DNA of 64,000 bases from Stichopus chloronotus (taxonomy: Eukaryota > Echinodermata > Holothuroidea > Aspidochirotida > Stichopodidae). Position numbers and translations under genes: made by a program. The stretch lies in NCBI GenBank assembly GCA_021234535.1, contig CM037845.1:7804143-7868142 (forward strand), given 5' to 3'. The first letter of the stretch is position 1. Each line of letters starts with the position of its first letter. Under the pieces are notes generated by a model. It was not told where the DNA came from. It did no database searches and saw only the letters and a program-made list of their open reading frames with translations. Of this stretch, positions 34,011-47,722 are shown piece by piece.

Positions 34011-37000
34011 CATAGAACCTGACCAGGTGGCCGGTAAGTTTCAGCGTGGATTCGGCTAACTAGATCGGAGCATTGTGGAACGCCAATTATTCAGCTGCCG
34101 CAATAGCGCCTTTATTATGATTATGTATCTACAATCACAGTTAAGGTCAGGAAACTTTATTTGACTTGCTAAGCCAATTAAAAAGTATCTTTTCAACAAG
34201 TATCTTTACTAAGACGCATCAATGGTTTTAAGTATCTATTTTGTACAAACGTCTCCAGCTAGTATAGTGAAGAACACACTGTCTGTGACTGATGTCTTAT
34301 GGTCACAAAATTCTCTACAGTAAAGCAAACATTTAGATTGATAGGAAAGCAGCAGATTCATTGAAATGGAAGCTTTGCCGCTGTCATTATGCATGCAGAA
34401 CCATTCTGCATACTCACATCAATTAATCACACCCAACGTCTGCAGTCGCCTGATAGTTTCAAGTTATATTATCGGCATAATATTTTTTTTTCACTTATGT
34501 TATCTAATGGAGAACATAAATCCAAATATAAGCTCTATCAGAGTAACAAGGAATGCGTTAGTCACTGATTTCCATAGAGTTCAATGGAGTCAACACTCAT
34601 TCAGAGCCATACATTTTGACTCTGCCCTCGTTTTCTTTGGCGCTTTCACATTGTCTGTGGACGCAAAGGATCACACAACGTCGAACCCCTTGCGCACGTT
34701 ATGGATTTCTCACCGACGTCACTGCGCTGTGCGTCTCTATATTTTGACTGCCAGGCGAGGATCTCCCTTCACAACAATTGTAAGTGAGGTCTTATTGTGC
34801 GCATGTTTCGATGGCTTACCCTCTACCCGTGTGCAGTGACTGCCAGTATATATGTCAAATTGAAACGCAATGGCGTCCTTCAAGAATCTGCATAGTTTGC
34901 TGCTTCCTGCCCTATGATTGCACATCGGACAACTGATGCAGCGCGCTTTAGGGAGAGCGTGCATTAAAATCATCGGCCATATCGAACGATATTTTTTCTA
35001 ACCTGACGCTTTGTGTGTTGCGTAACAGAGATCGAGATTAATGTTGTTTTACAACGACTGTATTACAACATTACTGTAATGTGAATTTACGTCATATCAC
35101 TACATACAACGATGAAGGTGAATTTCATCACTTTGCTCCGACTAGCTTTTTTTCCGTTGGTACATTTATACTCTTCCCGACCATGCTCATTTCAGAATCC
35201 CAGGAATTAGGGAAGCAAACAAGTTGACCAAGTAAGTAGTTGCTTTCTTTTTCTTGAGTTATTAAAATGTAAATATATATGTGTTTTTTTTTTTGTCTGT
35301 GTGATTCAGATTCATGGACATGTGGAGGGGAAGCACATTTAAACGTACCGTTTTTTCAAATTTTTTAGCTGTTGCAATGGCATTTAAATAAAGGAACCAC
35401 CTTTGCATTGTATAGTTGCATGCTCCAATTTACAGTAAAGGTCAAGAAACTAATATATACCTTAAAACTAGTTGTCCAACCAAACCTCATTCATTCCTAT
35501 AAGAAGGGGGGGGGGTGGTGTGACTATTTTCTAAATGTGAACAAATTGTAACACGAAGTTAATGAACTGATTTTATTGTGTGGGTGACTCGCGGCAATGT
35601 CATAAATATTGTAGTCTCATGGACTAGCATACTGTTTTTTATTTTTTTGTTGTGTTGGTGTTTTTATTTTAGTCTCAAGACATCTTATACAAGTGAGAGT
35701 TGTGTCCATGAGGAGTATGTTTAATATTGATCCGGCTTAGTGTCTTATCTGGATTCGCAGTACACATTTCTGTAAATGGTAAATTTCTGTAAATGGGATC
35801 AGCTTATTGATGTTAAGCAAAATACGGTACTTACATCAGTAACATATCTAAATTTGTCGTGGCTTTTAAAGGCAAACGATAACAAGGCAATAGAGAGACT
35901 GATGAGAAATTACCTAGGTCAAATTCGTAAAAGTGAGTGATTTTCTATCATTCTCCTCATGGTTTAAATATTTTCATGCTTGTTTCCACGTTCCATAGTT
36001 CAATACTTATGACAGAAATATGACCACCTCAGTTGTCAGCCGGTTTCCCTGGGATCGAAATGCAAAAGTCTGCATTTTCAAGTCACGTACACGTACGCTG
36101 ATGAAAACGAAATCTTCGGCTATCCCTAAGTTCTTTGAACCTTTGCCCTACTTGCACGACATGTTAATCTATAATTTGGTGTTCATTATTCGACCGTCCC
36201 TTAAATTCTTGTTCATGAAACGAAGCAGTCTTCACACTCTCCTTCAAATAAAACAACATGGGTTGTGGAATAAAACAACAATTTTCTTATTTTTGAAACT
36301 TTAAAGGCCATTGGTCTCTTATTAAAAGCTCATGTGACGTCACTCTCTTATGGAAATTTCTCTGCAAAGGTCACTAGTTTCCACTTTCTTTTTCATTGTC
36401 CGTGTACAGTAAATAATACCTTTAACGTAGCAAATGTAAGCGGTAAATGCACATATGTCTTCCAATGTGTCACATGCTATTTTAAAGAAACGTTACTGTA
36501 ACCAGGGAGCTGTTACTCTTGCCAGTAACAGTCATCAAGCGTTATCGAGAAGAGAATAACGTCACATAAGACATCGATAAGGCGATCACTGACCTACATA
36601 GGTGTTTGCAAGTTTGCCATGCGTTGTCCCTAGAAGACGAAGAACACAAAGGACTGGCAGATCGATACTTGAGGGGACAAAAAAAAAACTTCTGTTATCA
36701 AAGCAACATATATAACGTTGTTACTACACATGGAGTGGTCAAACAACCTTCCATCGGGACAGTAACACTTAAAACGCAAAATGTACTCCATAATGATTAC
36801 GGATTTGACAAAAATATTACATAGCAAAAATCAGATGAAATGAGGACATTGAACACTAAGGATAAACGTTCATCGTTATAGTTTGAGTTACTGATCTTCT
36901 TGTTAAAGCTCGACCCTAGCCTCAAATGACCGTCCTAACTCGATGATTTTTTTTTTTTTTTTGTGCATATATTACTGTTGTACTACAGTTTTATGAAAGC

Positions 37001-37352
37001 AACAAATTATGAATAATTACTACAACATACTGTTTTCTTACTTCTATTATGAACAACTCAAACTAATTTTCAGCAATCAAGCTAGGTTTAAAGCAATTCT
37101 TAGCTGCATGTTAACTACCAGCCATGTCATAAGTTCCAACTGTTTGGTATGACAGGAGAGAGTCCGAGTGACCCACGGATAGCAATTCACTGAGATCGTA
37201 CCTGTAGGACGATTATGTCGGGTAGAATTGGGTACGGGAGCAGTATTTGCTCCCCGACCGGACACTCTACATTCGTCCATATCTGGTAAGTTTGTCTATG
37301 TCTTCGTGGGAAGAAATAGAGTGGTGAAAGAAATTGTGGCGCAAATCATAAT
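34011..37352. other. Anonymous intergenic sequence
   Basis: Contains the longest unassigned ATG ORF of the window (34366-34839, 157 codons), with no recognisable domain. Nothing else seen. Confidence 0.4.
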
Positions 37353-38154
37353 TAAACCAGAAAGCCAAAAGGCTTTGTGATTCCTTGCCTTGATAAAATA
37401 CATTTTGAACACAGCAGTTTGAAAACTGACATCTGTTTGATCCACACTTGTAAGAAGAAGGGCTCACAAGTGCATTTTTGTTTAGTTTCTTAAACCCAAA
37501 ATATGAACCCCTTTTTGCTCCGATAAATTCTCTCATTTCTTTGTGCTGAAATGATATGATTTTTCTTGACGGTGAAGTGCCATATGATAAATTAGTGCCA
37601 GGGAGATGGTAACATCAATCAACTCACAGGTACCATGTTGATACTTATTATTGTTTGTCTTTCCAATCAAGGGAAAATGCAGTCAACCCAATCAGAGTTA
37701 GTATGCCCTGTTACTCTAGCTCATGATTGGTTTATTTGATTGGATTATGTGGTAATATTCTTGTGAATTGTGAAATCCAAGGAGAATTTCGACTTGCTTT
37801 CCCTATTGTTTGTAATAGCTATGTTCAAAGTGTCTTTAGAGGAGCTTGTAACAGAAGGAAATTAGCAAGACTTTGCTGCTTTTTGAAAACAAATTTTAGG
37901 GTAATATCGTATAAACAAGGTTTTCAGGTTTTTAATCAGTGTGACCCCGGATGACCTTTGACCTCCACCAAAAGCAATAGGGTTCTTTCTCTCAATATGG
38001 GGCATCTATGTACCAAGTTTGAGAACTGTCCAAATTTCCCTTCTTGAGATATCGTGTAAACAAGCAAAGCCGTCACATACACACACACACACACACACAC
38101 GCACCCAAGACATCACCATCGCATAGATTCCGTGCCTTCCTTCGGCAAGGAATC
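37353..38154 (+). mobile_element. Hairpin-ended repeat element (copy 2)
   Basis: The left end has CCAGAAAGCCAAAAGGCTTT (a perfect AAAGCC/GGCTTT hairpin) then GATTCCTTGCC. The right end has GACATCACCATCGCATAGAT and GGCAAGGAATC. It holds only one internal ~140-bp unit (TTTGACCTCCACCAAAAGCA, about 37955) plus ~500 bp absent from copy 1. A (CA)n run lies at 38080-38102. Confidence 0.65.
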
Positions 38155-38944
38155 AAAAACCAAACAATAACGAGAAGACCACAGTGAGATATCTGGGATT
38201 TAATGTTAATTAAAGCACAATTGATCAATTTTGGAAAGTTTTGGTTCTCCGTGCATCCACTGCGCCTAACGCCTACCTCCCCCCCCCCCCCCTCCTCCCG
38301 TTCCACCTTACCTCCCCACTTTCCACCGCTTGGTTTCTACTCATTGTACTAGGATGCACAGCAATATCTCAGAGGCAATCATTTTTCTCTTATCTGAAGT
38401 TCATATAGTTGTCCATATTCCCTGAAAAAATTGAAGCAAGTTTTATCTTTCTCGAACCAGGGAGCTGCCACTCTTCAACGTTCCTCATAGTTACGCCGCT
38501 TGACGATTCAACTGTTTTCATATAATGCCAACGATAGTCTCCTTTCATATGTGTATGGACAGTTTATATAGACAGGAATACGTGTTACACCATTTATCGT
38601 TATCCACAAATATACTCAGGTTTGGATACAAACATGCTTTAGAAATGTTAGGCATTGATTCACTGCTGAACTAACGGTTTACAAATGTCTTTAATGATAA
38701 TTTTCGTTCATAGTGTTGTGTAACCGTGGGAGTTGTGAAAACCTTTGATTATGGTTGCAATAGCTAGAATAACATTTAAAAACAAAAAAAAAACAATAAA
38801 ACCGAAAACAACGAAAACAACAAAAATGCTATGGATCAAGGCTACACTGGTTTATAACGATCACTGTGAATTTTTTTACCGACACCTCACAACAGAACAA
38901 AGCATAATTTTGTAGCCAGCACAGTGATGGACCCGTCGAGGATG
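38155..38944. other. Anonymous intergenic sequence
   Basis: A poly(C) run at about 38280; otherwise nothing recognised. Confidence 0.4.
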
Positions 38945-39182
38945 GAGGGGCCGTGAAGATCAGAATGATAAGAAGTTGTTAGATTGTTTGCAGAATTATC
39001 CTTACCAGTGACTTCCTCTTTGAAATGATCCGTAAGTATTCGTTCTGCGAGAGCCGTCGACGGAGCGGGGGGGGGGGGGGGGAGGTGTGAAGATTAGAAT
39101 GATAAGAAGTTGCTGGACAGTTTGTGGGAATATCCTCACTAGTGACTTCCTCTTTGCAATGATCTGTAAGCATTCGTTCTGA
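38945..39182 (+). repeat. Tandem duplication, ~135-bp unit
   Basis: AGAATGATAAGAAGTTG and GTGACTTCCTCTTTG occur in both units (38951-39046 and 39084-39181) with about 85-90% identity by eye. The units are separated by a ~15-G run at 39068. Confidence 0.75.
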
Positions 39183-40790
39183 GTCGCTAGCAGATAATTA
39201 GCTTAACCTTTAACCAAACATAATCATTAAATTGACAGAGAAGGAAAAAATAGTAAGTAACAAGAAGGCCATCACGTAGTTGTACGTCTCACTCTAATCG
39301 TCTCCAGTAGTCAATCGCTCTTTCACACGCATATTACGTTACGATGGTTGATGGTAGAGCTCAATCTTACACGTTAAACAGAGCATCCAAACATATAGAC
39401 GTTTTTTCACGTGACGTCATAATTAGCCACTGTTGTCACACAGCCATATTGGATGGAATCACTTTTTCATGTAACTGGTACCAGGCCAGTTGAGCGATCT
39501 AGAAAACGATCTAGACAACGATATAGGTTTGAGATCTCGTTGTTAAGCTAAGTGGCTGATCAAAACGCAGTATAGGTTGTACCATCAGTTTCAAAGTTTT
39601 CAGTAAAATTAGTTATAATATTTCAACTCCCCCCCTTAAAAAAAAAATTAGGGGAATGAACCTTGTTTCATTTCTAACGCTACGATTGCTTGTAGGTACC
39701 TTGTGTTTTTCTTTTCCTTACTCTCTCTTTCGTCTATAAAATTTTTAACTGCCAGGCTCTACGCTACAAGATTTAGTATTTAAATTATTCTTAAATATGA
39801 GATGTATAAGATAAAATATTTGTAATAAATATCCAACCAAATAAATCTAGAATGTTCCTAGAAAGAAAAGTAATTCGCGAATCCGAAATAAAACCCTTAT
39901 GGCTGCTTAACAAATACGTCTGATATCTTTACGTCAGATACGACTTAAGTTTGCTATCAACAATGTTAACATTTACTCACAAGTGTATCCCCAAAGTAGT
40001 ATAGATAGGATTAAAGAAAGCTTCAAATTGTAATAAATCTTAAATTGACAAAATCTGTAACAACACAAGATCACACGACTACAACATTTGCTGTTCTGTT
40101 GCAAACAGGGCAAGCTTTGCTTCATAGTTTGAGTTCTATGTAATAAACTTTCAAGGAAAAAAAAGGATGAAATCATTAAAGAGAAAAAAGTGTCTGAGAT
40201 CATCATGGAAGAGGATATAGCAAATATATATAACAAGAGAGCGATGCAAGCAGTTGCATATCTGTAACTTTTACATGGTAAATAATCAAATTCATGAGGT
40301 CGTTTCTGTCTTATGGTTTCTTCCTTTTTTCTTTCTTTGCATTCCCAATTATACTGCTTTCTTTAAAAGTAAGTAATCGTTTCCTGTTCTTAACAAATCT
40401 TGCAGGAAAGTAACCGGAGTACAAACTCAGGTCGGAAAGGGCATGACGTCACGATTACAAGATCGAATCTGAGAAAACGACCTGCACAAGGTGACCAAGC
40501 CACAGTAATCCAACGACTTAAAGAGACAAACCGGTACGCTAAGAGTTAATTACAAATCATACAGAAGACTATTTCTGTCTCATCCCATACGTAGTTTACA
40601 GTATACAGGGAAGAGATATTTTAAGTTGCCAAAAATGACACCGAAATGGTAGCCCACCTTACACCCCTTGTAGTTTTCAATCGAAACTTAGTGTGTCATT
40701 AGTCGTTACGTTCTGTGTTACTTCATGGTTTAAAAATGACATGGATTACCCACTGGTGAGAAAAGGTGTCCAAATATTTGTGTGTGTATA
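39183..40790. other. Anonymous intergenic sequence
   Basis: No gene or strong repeat recognised. Confidence 0.4.
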
Positions 40791-40794
40791 GAAA

Positions 40795-41240
40795 AGGAAG
40801 TGTGTCACAATCTCCTCCTAGACGGTACGTCTGATAACAGTCAATCTTGGTTGGTAGGATGACTGGGTATGTGGCATAGTGTTTGCCCGACCGATGACAT
40901 CATAGGTCAAAGTCAAGGGTCACACATGATGAAAAAGAAAACGCATTTTTAGCATTGTCTCTGTGCGAATATCCTAAGACACAAAAGTACCATACATGGA
41001 AAGTATAGCATGGAGGATTTTTTAAATTGATGACGCCACGAGGTCAAAGGTCACATGATCACAGGTCAATCGGCAAAAAGCTCTGTAAAAGTGTGTCACA
41101 ATCTACTCCTAGCCGGTAAGTTGGATGAATTTCAAAATTGGCGGGTTGGTGCCTGCGCATATGAGATGTAGTGAGCACTCGACCGATGACGTCATAGGTC
41201 AAAGGCTCACCGTTTCTATTCGCTTAATACAGTGTAGTAG
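40795..41240 (+). repeat. Two diverged ~291-bp tandem units
   Basis: GTGTGTCACAATCTNCTCCTA occurs at 40799 and 41091, each followed by CGACCGATGACNTCATAGGT about 100 bp later. ATGACGTCAT CRE-like sites lie in the conserved part. Confidence 0.6.
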
Positions 41241-44200
41241 GTCCTGGTAGTGCATGCATGGTGTCAACATAACTTGTGAATATTGTGTATTTTTCAACCT
41301 ATTCAACCACATTTTGGGATGAGTGATTACGTCTGGTAGCAATCCCATATTCTATGCGTTGGTTATACCTTCAATCAGTATATTTTTACAGCGTGGACTA
41401 TATGCCTATTACACAGTTATACAAGAACTCGAGATGTGTACGCATTGTAAAGATAATTGAGGCTTTTCGATTTCAGGGCAGTAGACAAAGAGGACGGAAC
41501 GCGTAGCAAAAACGTAGACTGCCTATGAGCAGAAGACAACATTCCTCCGTCCGGTTGGTTTTCCGAACGGTCGTCGACCGATTTAACGTCCGGTTTAGAA
41601 ACAAGACGGTACAAGGGTTGCCATAGTAATTTCCCTAGTCCTTTGTTACAGCATAGGACGCTTTCAAGCTTTTCAACTTCGTTGACGAATGCGCGAGTGA
41701 TTGCTATGAAAGCGACCTTTTGAAACAATATGTACTGACATTTGAAAACACCTTAGTCTTTAAAAACGAAACGCCAATAAACGTATGGCCGTAACGCCTT
41801 GTGCGCGTGCTTTCTAATGCCCTGTCCCGTTGCTCTACCATCCTGAAGAGTCACGAACACAGAAGCACGCACAACGCGCTTTTCATGGCATTCAAGACAT
41901 TCAAAGTGACGGCGATGAGTGTCGGATCTGATCATCTGAGGAATACTTTGACGCGCACACATTTCTGGAAATACGTTTGACGCACACTCGATTTCTAGGC
42001 ATATGTGTACGCCCATGTAGCTACTTGTGCCGTTCGACGCATACGCGGTGAATATTCAGCACTTCTATCCAAACGAGCAATCTGAATCACTGGTGAAAAT
42101 AATATACAGCTCAGCGCACTTTGGAAATGCATGAAATGATAGGTATTAAATGCATGCAAGACGACAGGGATGAGAATTGCAACCCCGTGGATTGCCTACT
42201 TTTTCATACCACTTTTTATACCATCGCCCTATAGGGGCTAAGATGAGATATTGTAGTCACTTGGCTAGTGGAGCTGTGTATTGTACTGTGCATCCATGGG
42301 AGAACGGTTACCATGGAAACACCTGAAGTGGATGAGTAGCGGCACCCCAGGGTACCCCATGTTAGAGTGAAAACGGGTACAGTCGGGTCATGTTGGGGGG
42401 TATAAATGAAAACATGTCCGTGAAGATGCGCGTGCGTGTTTGCGTGTGAATGGGGAAACAAAGCTGTGTGCGCGTGTGTGTGTGTGTCCGCACCTGTCCA
42501 AAATTGAGTCAAATGTGCTGAATTTTGAGGAAAAAGCCAATTTTTCCCCCACGTTGGTATTTTCAGCATATCTTGAGACGTTTTTGAGCATTTCTTGACA
42601 GGATGTTGAGCAATGTGCTCTCAGGTAAGTCCTTACCAAGGTTTAAGTTAATTGGTCTAATAGTTCTCAAGATATGCTGGAAATCCAAATTTTGGGGCCA
42701 AATTTGGCTCTTTTTTTTTCTCAAAAATCACCAAGCTTCACTAACTTTACCATAAAAGGGTTATACCTTGAATATTACATTCTCAGGTAAGTAATATTAC
42801 TGTTATGATAAATTCAGTGAAAATTTTCTGATTTTTTAGAAGAAAAGTCAATTTTGTCCCAAAATTTGGATTTCCACCATATTTTGAGAGCTAAGTGAGC
42901 ATTATATGCAAACTTTTGCAAGGCACTTCCTATGAACATAATAATGAAGACATATCACTCTAGATGGAAATTGGGTAAACCGAAATTTATGACTTTTTCT
43001 GGTAAAAAATATAGAGCCGGCATCCGGGTCAACAGACACCACCTTTAAACTTAAGACAAATCAATAATTGTAGCAGAACTCGCCCCTGTGGTAATGAATT
43101 TAAATATTCCTGCCAATTATGAGAATGTTATTTATTAAGTCAAACAATAATTTTAGCAGAACTAGGTCATGCACGGGTCAATTGGGGACTAACGTGCAAA
43201 TAACCCATACAGGGATGCATCTTACCCCTAACTCTAAGCCACTAAGACTAACCCATGCAATACCCCAACGTTAATATGAAGTGTAATATACGCAGATACT
43301 TTAAGGCAGTTATTGTTATCATTACATGACCTTAATTAGTGGCATCAGGCTAGGCTTAAGCTTGCTACCTTAGATATCAATATAACCGTTTTATGCTATG
43401 TTCTGCTGCTTACCACCGTTTAATGTTTGAAGAATATTTTACTTTTCTAGGTCTCTGCGACATGTGGTTGCAGTAAACTATTACAAATTCTCGTGTGCCA
43501 TCCTTGTGTTAAAGACTTTATTAAAATCAATGCATGGTGGCGATGAGATACGCAACTCCGTGAATTTTCAAGATCATTCGGTTTGGTAGTATGTTACAAA
43601 CGATTCAACATCAAAGATATAGCAGCATATGCAAGACAATTTGCATGTGTTTTTTTAAATAGTAGACAGACAGATAGGCTGACAGATAGACAGATTTATT
43701 GACAGTAAGATAGCGTAGACATACTGAAAAACAGACAAACAGACATGTGATAGACAGATAGTTTATGAAGGATTATATGTTCCATGTATTTTGTCCCAAT
43801 ATGTATAATCGTAGACATGTTTTTTGTGTATGAGATAAGAGGAAGTATAAAATAGAAACAATTACATATGAAAAGTTCTCATCCCATAATCCTGCACCTT
43901 TAATGTCATGCATTCCAGGGGTCCCAGGTATACATAACACTGTATCAGTTTTGACAATCTCTGCCAAAGCAAGTCACTTGTACATGCAGTTACCTAACAA
44001 TTCCCTCATGCAGAAAAAATGATGAATAGCAAATAAAGTGCAATTCACCCTTGCACCCATGCATGTAAAACTTTACAAACTGTGCGGAATAAGTACTAGT
44101 ATAAACTTTGAATAGTTGTTTGAAGACAAGTCTTGACATACCGTTGCAGTCTATTGTAGGGGTGACCTATCTTTCCATAAAAGCCTGTTTTTTTACAACG

Positions 44201-47200
44201 CTATCGAAACACTAAAATTACGGTCATCATTTCGAAGATGACGTCACACTTAGCAACAGCACTGTGGACTATTGTTCTGTTAACTCTTAATATAAGGGTG
44301 CAGGCTGTTATCAACTGAAGCGGTAAATTAGACTCTAAATGCCCTACACGCTTCGTAAATGTATGTTAAACTGTACTGGCTTTGGTATTGGATAAAATAC
44401 AGAGAAGAGAAGGTCTGCATTTTTTTTTCACTTATCAGGAGTTGGAAATGTCATGTTTATGGCATTTACCCTCAGATAGCCGATAGGGACGCTCGCGGTC
44501 ACCGACTTCAACAAGTTACTTACAAATCAGTTCTGTGATTAAAGTATAAAATTAAAAAGGGAAATTTTCCCTCTCATTTCAACAGAAACCTTACTGTGGC
44601 ATGGGATTGTTTGCAGAGTGTGACTGATGGCGTCTCCCCAAAACACCGTCATTCCAAGAACTTTGTCGTAATGTAAACAACTGAAGTGTGTAAACGTATA
44701 AACTATTATTACTATTGGAAGTTTAGAAATGGAGGAGTTCTGAAGAAACGCTGTACCGTTGCGTATACCCTTCTTTGCTTCATGTTTGTCATCCACTAAC
44801 TGACGTTGACTGCCAAAGCAATGTTTTCTTTTTCATGCTGTAAAAGCAGAATGGTACCCGAGAGGAAACGCTAAGGAGAGTGTAGATTCGAGACAAATTC
44901 TCAACAAGATTCATTGTACATCAAATCGTGAAGGTATGTAAATGTTTACACCACTTTGATCTTCATAGTACTGCATGTAAGTGGTTCGCACTGAAAAGAT
45001 TGTTCTTATGCATTACGTAAACCATATTTAATGCAGTTAGGTATAGGCTATGTCATATTGATCATAGTCCTCATCGTGTAACTATATGGACATGTTTAAG
45101 TGAGGGCCGATAGATGGAATTCCAAGGTGGGGTGCCGGTAACTGTAAGTTTATGTTTTATCATCATTGTTAGCTTTTATAATGATCTATTCAATGCCAAC
45201 CTGGGAATGGCGGAAACAGACGTTAAAGGGATTGATCGTATAACATCTCACGTGACATCTTTCTCAACTTAGGACAGCAAAGCGGTATAGCCTACACACA
45301 CGCGCCGTTTCATTGCTACTTTCACAGAGTAACCGTAAGCTAGTGGGTTTTGCAGAGAGTTATAACGAAAAGACTGAAGTTACAAGATATATTAATCATC
45401 TGTATTTGTGAATTTCGTTGTTTTTTTTTTGTCCTGTACTTTGTTGTCCTTGTTCTGCACACCGTTGGCTTCATTCCTGGATTTCGGATGTTTTCATTCC
45501 TGGATTTTGGTTGTATTCAGTGTTGTATTTTATGTGCGTCAGTGTTCTTTCCTTTTTTCTTTTTCTTCAGTCAGGAACTTAATTCTGTACTTTTTTGTTA
45601 TCAGTCCTGGTTTGTTGTCTTCCGTTGTGTATGTAGTTCTTGGATTTTGGTTTCATTCGTGGAATTTGGTTTCTTCATTCCTGGATTTCTTTGTGGTCAT
45701 TCCTAAATTTTGTCCTGTGTCTTAAGATCCGTATCAACATTTTGATCTTAAACACACCCTAATTCGCACCATGTCGTCCTACATAAGGCACATTCGCTTT
45801 ACCTTTGGGAATGAAAAAAAAATGTTGCTGAATTATAAAAAAAACATGTTGCTGCATAGGCCAATAAAGACAAGTATATTAGATTTCCAAAAACATTGTT
45901 AATACTCCAAACGATGGAATTCAGATAAAAGTGTATGAGAACCATAGAAATAAAAATGTATGACGCCAAGCTATAATCACAAACAGAACAAATGAAGCCG
46001 AATAATTGTAGGTGGCGTCCTTTGCCTGGGTGGCAAAAGAGTCCTGCCTTTTGCCGTATATTATGAGCGTACGGTCCGAGAATTTGTTCGTTCTATACTT
46101 AATTACATCTTTGGGGAAAATATAACTAAATGTAATCATTTGATATTTTGATACAACCCGAAAACATTCCGGGAAAACTGCGTTCCACCGTTTATCAGTT
46201 TGCGAGTTAGATTAAAATTCCCTTTGGATTTGTGTTACGAGGTTTCGTGAAAACGCTCTTCTGCCTTCTAGAGTTAGGGCTTCACTTATTGTTCGATGAC
46301 GTCATTCTCGTTTATCTATTTCTATGACACGAACTAATAGAAGTTTAGAGAATTGTTATATTCAGACTGCATATAATTGCAAATTTTCATAGTATGTCTC
46401 TCTTTAATTTTTGAAAGTAGAGAAGTCATCTGTTATACGACACACTTTCACTGAATTGAACGAGTCCGAAATATAACGTTCTTCACCGTCCAGAACGAAA
46501 AAGAAACGGAACAACACACACACACAAAACAGAGAAATAATTGGAGAAAAAAAAAACAAAGGTCAAAGAGCAAAGGGTGAACCTCCGTATTTGTTTAATG
46601 TAACACAATAACATTTATTTGAAATCTTGCAGGTGTTGCCACATGGAATTTAAGCAAACTTCCTTGGAGGCGTATCATTTAACCCAGAATGGCAAGTGCC
46701 ATACTTTGTGCCATTTCAGCAATGATTTTTTTTTCATACCGCATTTGACTCTCAATAAGCCATTGGGCTAACTTTTCTCTCTTTTCACTCAATGATCCAC
46801 ATTTAACTTTCCCCCAATCTTTGCAATCTCAACACACTTTTGCTGCCAAATATATTTACACAACAGGTGGTCGGTTAGATTTTTTAACATAACTTGAGAA
46901 CGTGTTCACGTCATTAGGAAATTCGAATAGCAATGAAGACACCATCCCTTGTCACAGACGGTATATCTATATATAATGAAATTTACCAGCAAACATCCTT
47001 ATAACCTATAATCCGTTACAGGGCAATTTCGCAGTATTCAAAAATGGGTACATCACTTTCTTATGGTATCGTATTCAATTAATAAGGAAACTACGTACAA
47101 CATGAGGCCCAAGCGCGGCTGTTATTATTACACAGTTTCTTATTACTAGAATCATTTAGTTGGAAGAGTTAACCACAGGTCACTGTGACACATGCTTTCT

Positions 47201-47599
47201 GAATAAGTGACTGTTGTATTGGTTAGTATACCTGCAGGTTTGGAAACAACGGTGTATCGACACATCACGTATCACGCATCACGGGAAATTACCGTATCAT
47301 ACCTACTTCCCTTTTAACAAGTATTATCACACATACACTGTCTTGTCAGAATTATAACGACGTGTCACTTTAGCTCACAACGTAAATAAGACCGACAGAT
47401 CGATTAGTGATACATTTCATCCATGGAGTAGTAACGCCCTGATACATCGAAGCGAATCTGTTATACATTACTAAAATTCTTCTTCGGTTTCAGTTCACAT
47501 GCAGAAACTTAGTGCTGTAACAACAAGAAAAAAAAAATAGCTCAGTGTAATTCGTTGCATATAGCTGTGGTGTTTTTGTTTACTTCTAATTTTGCAGAT
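41241..47599. other. Mostly anonymous sequence upstream of the adenosine-like GPCR
   Basis: Holds a segment (41376-41455) shared with 29796-29876, an imperfect foldback at 42540-42900 (CAAGATATGCTGGAAATCCA and its diverged inverse), a (GACA/GATA)n microsatellite at 43665-43760, and repeats of CATTCCTGGATTTT at 45470-45700. An upstream non-coding exon of the GPCR could lie near 44935 (AAG|GTATGTA), but this is weak. Confidence 0.4.
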
Positions 47600-47722
47600 T
47601 TTCGAGTTGCTGGAATGCAATATTCTGTCCTAGAAATAGACCTGTGGATACATTAGACCCACAGCAAATTGGAAGAAGACTCCTAAGGCCCAACCTACCA
47701 TTGGTTACATGTTAACCTAGCA
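47600..47722 (+). other. Probable 5' UTR of the adenosine-like GPCR
   Basis: An acceptor-like CTAATTTTGCAG at 47588-47599 suggests that the first coding exon starts here and that a non-coding exon lies upstream. The start codon context at 47723 is GCAATGT, purine at -3. Confidence 0.4.

Noticed and set aside
34366..34839. 157-codon ATG ORF on the plus strand
   Set aside because: No recognisable domain, codon use like the surrounding DNA, no flanking splice or regulatory context. Length is within chance over 64 kb.
41417..42016. Two adjacent minus-strand ORFs (103 and 87 codons)
   Set aside because: Considered as exons of one gene because they are consecutive and relatively GC-rich, but no domain, no in-phase splice pair, and part of the first overlaps a dispersed repeat segment.
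45350..45725. Overlapping Phe/Val-rich ORFs
   Set aside because: Produced by T-rich sequence and repeated CATTCCTGGATTTT words; no domain.
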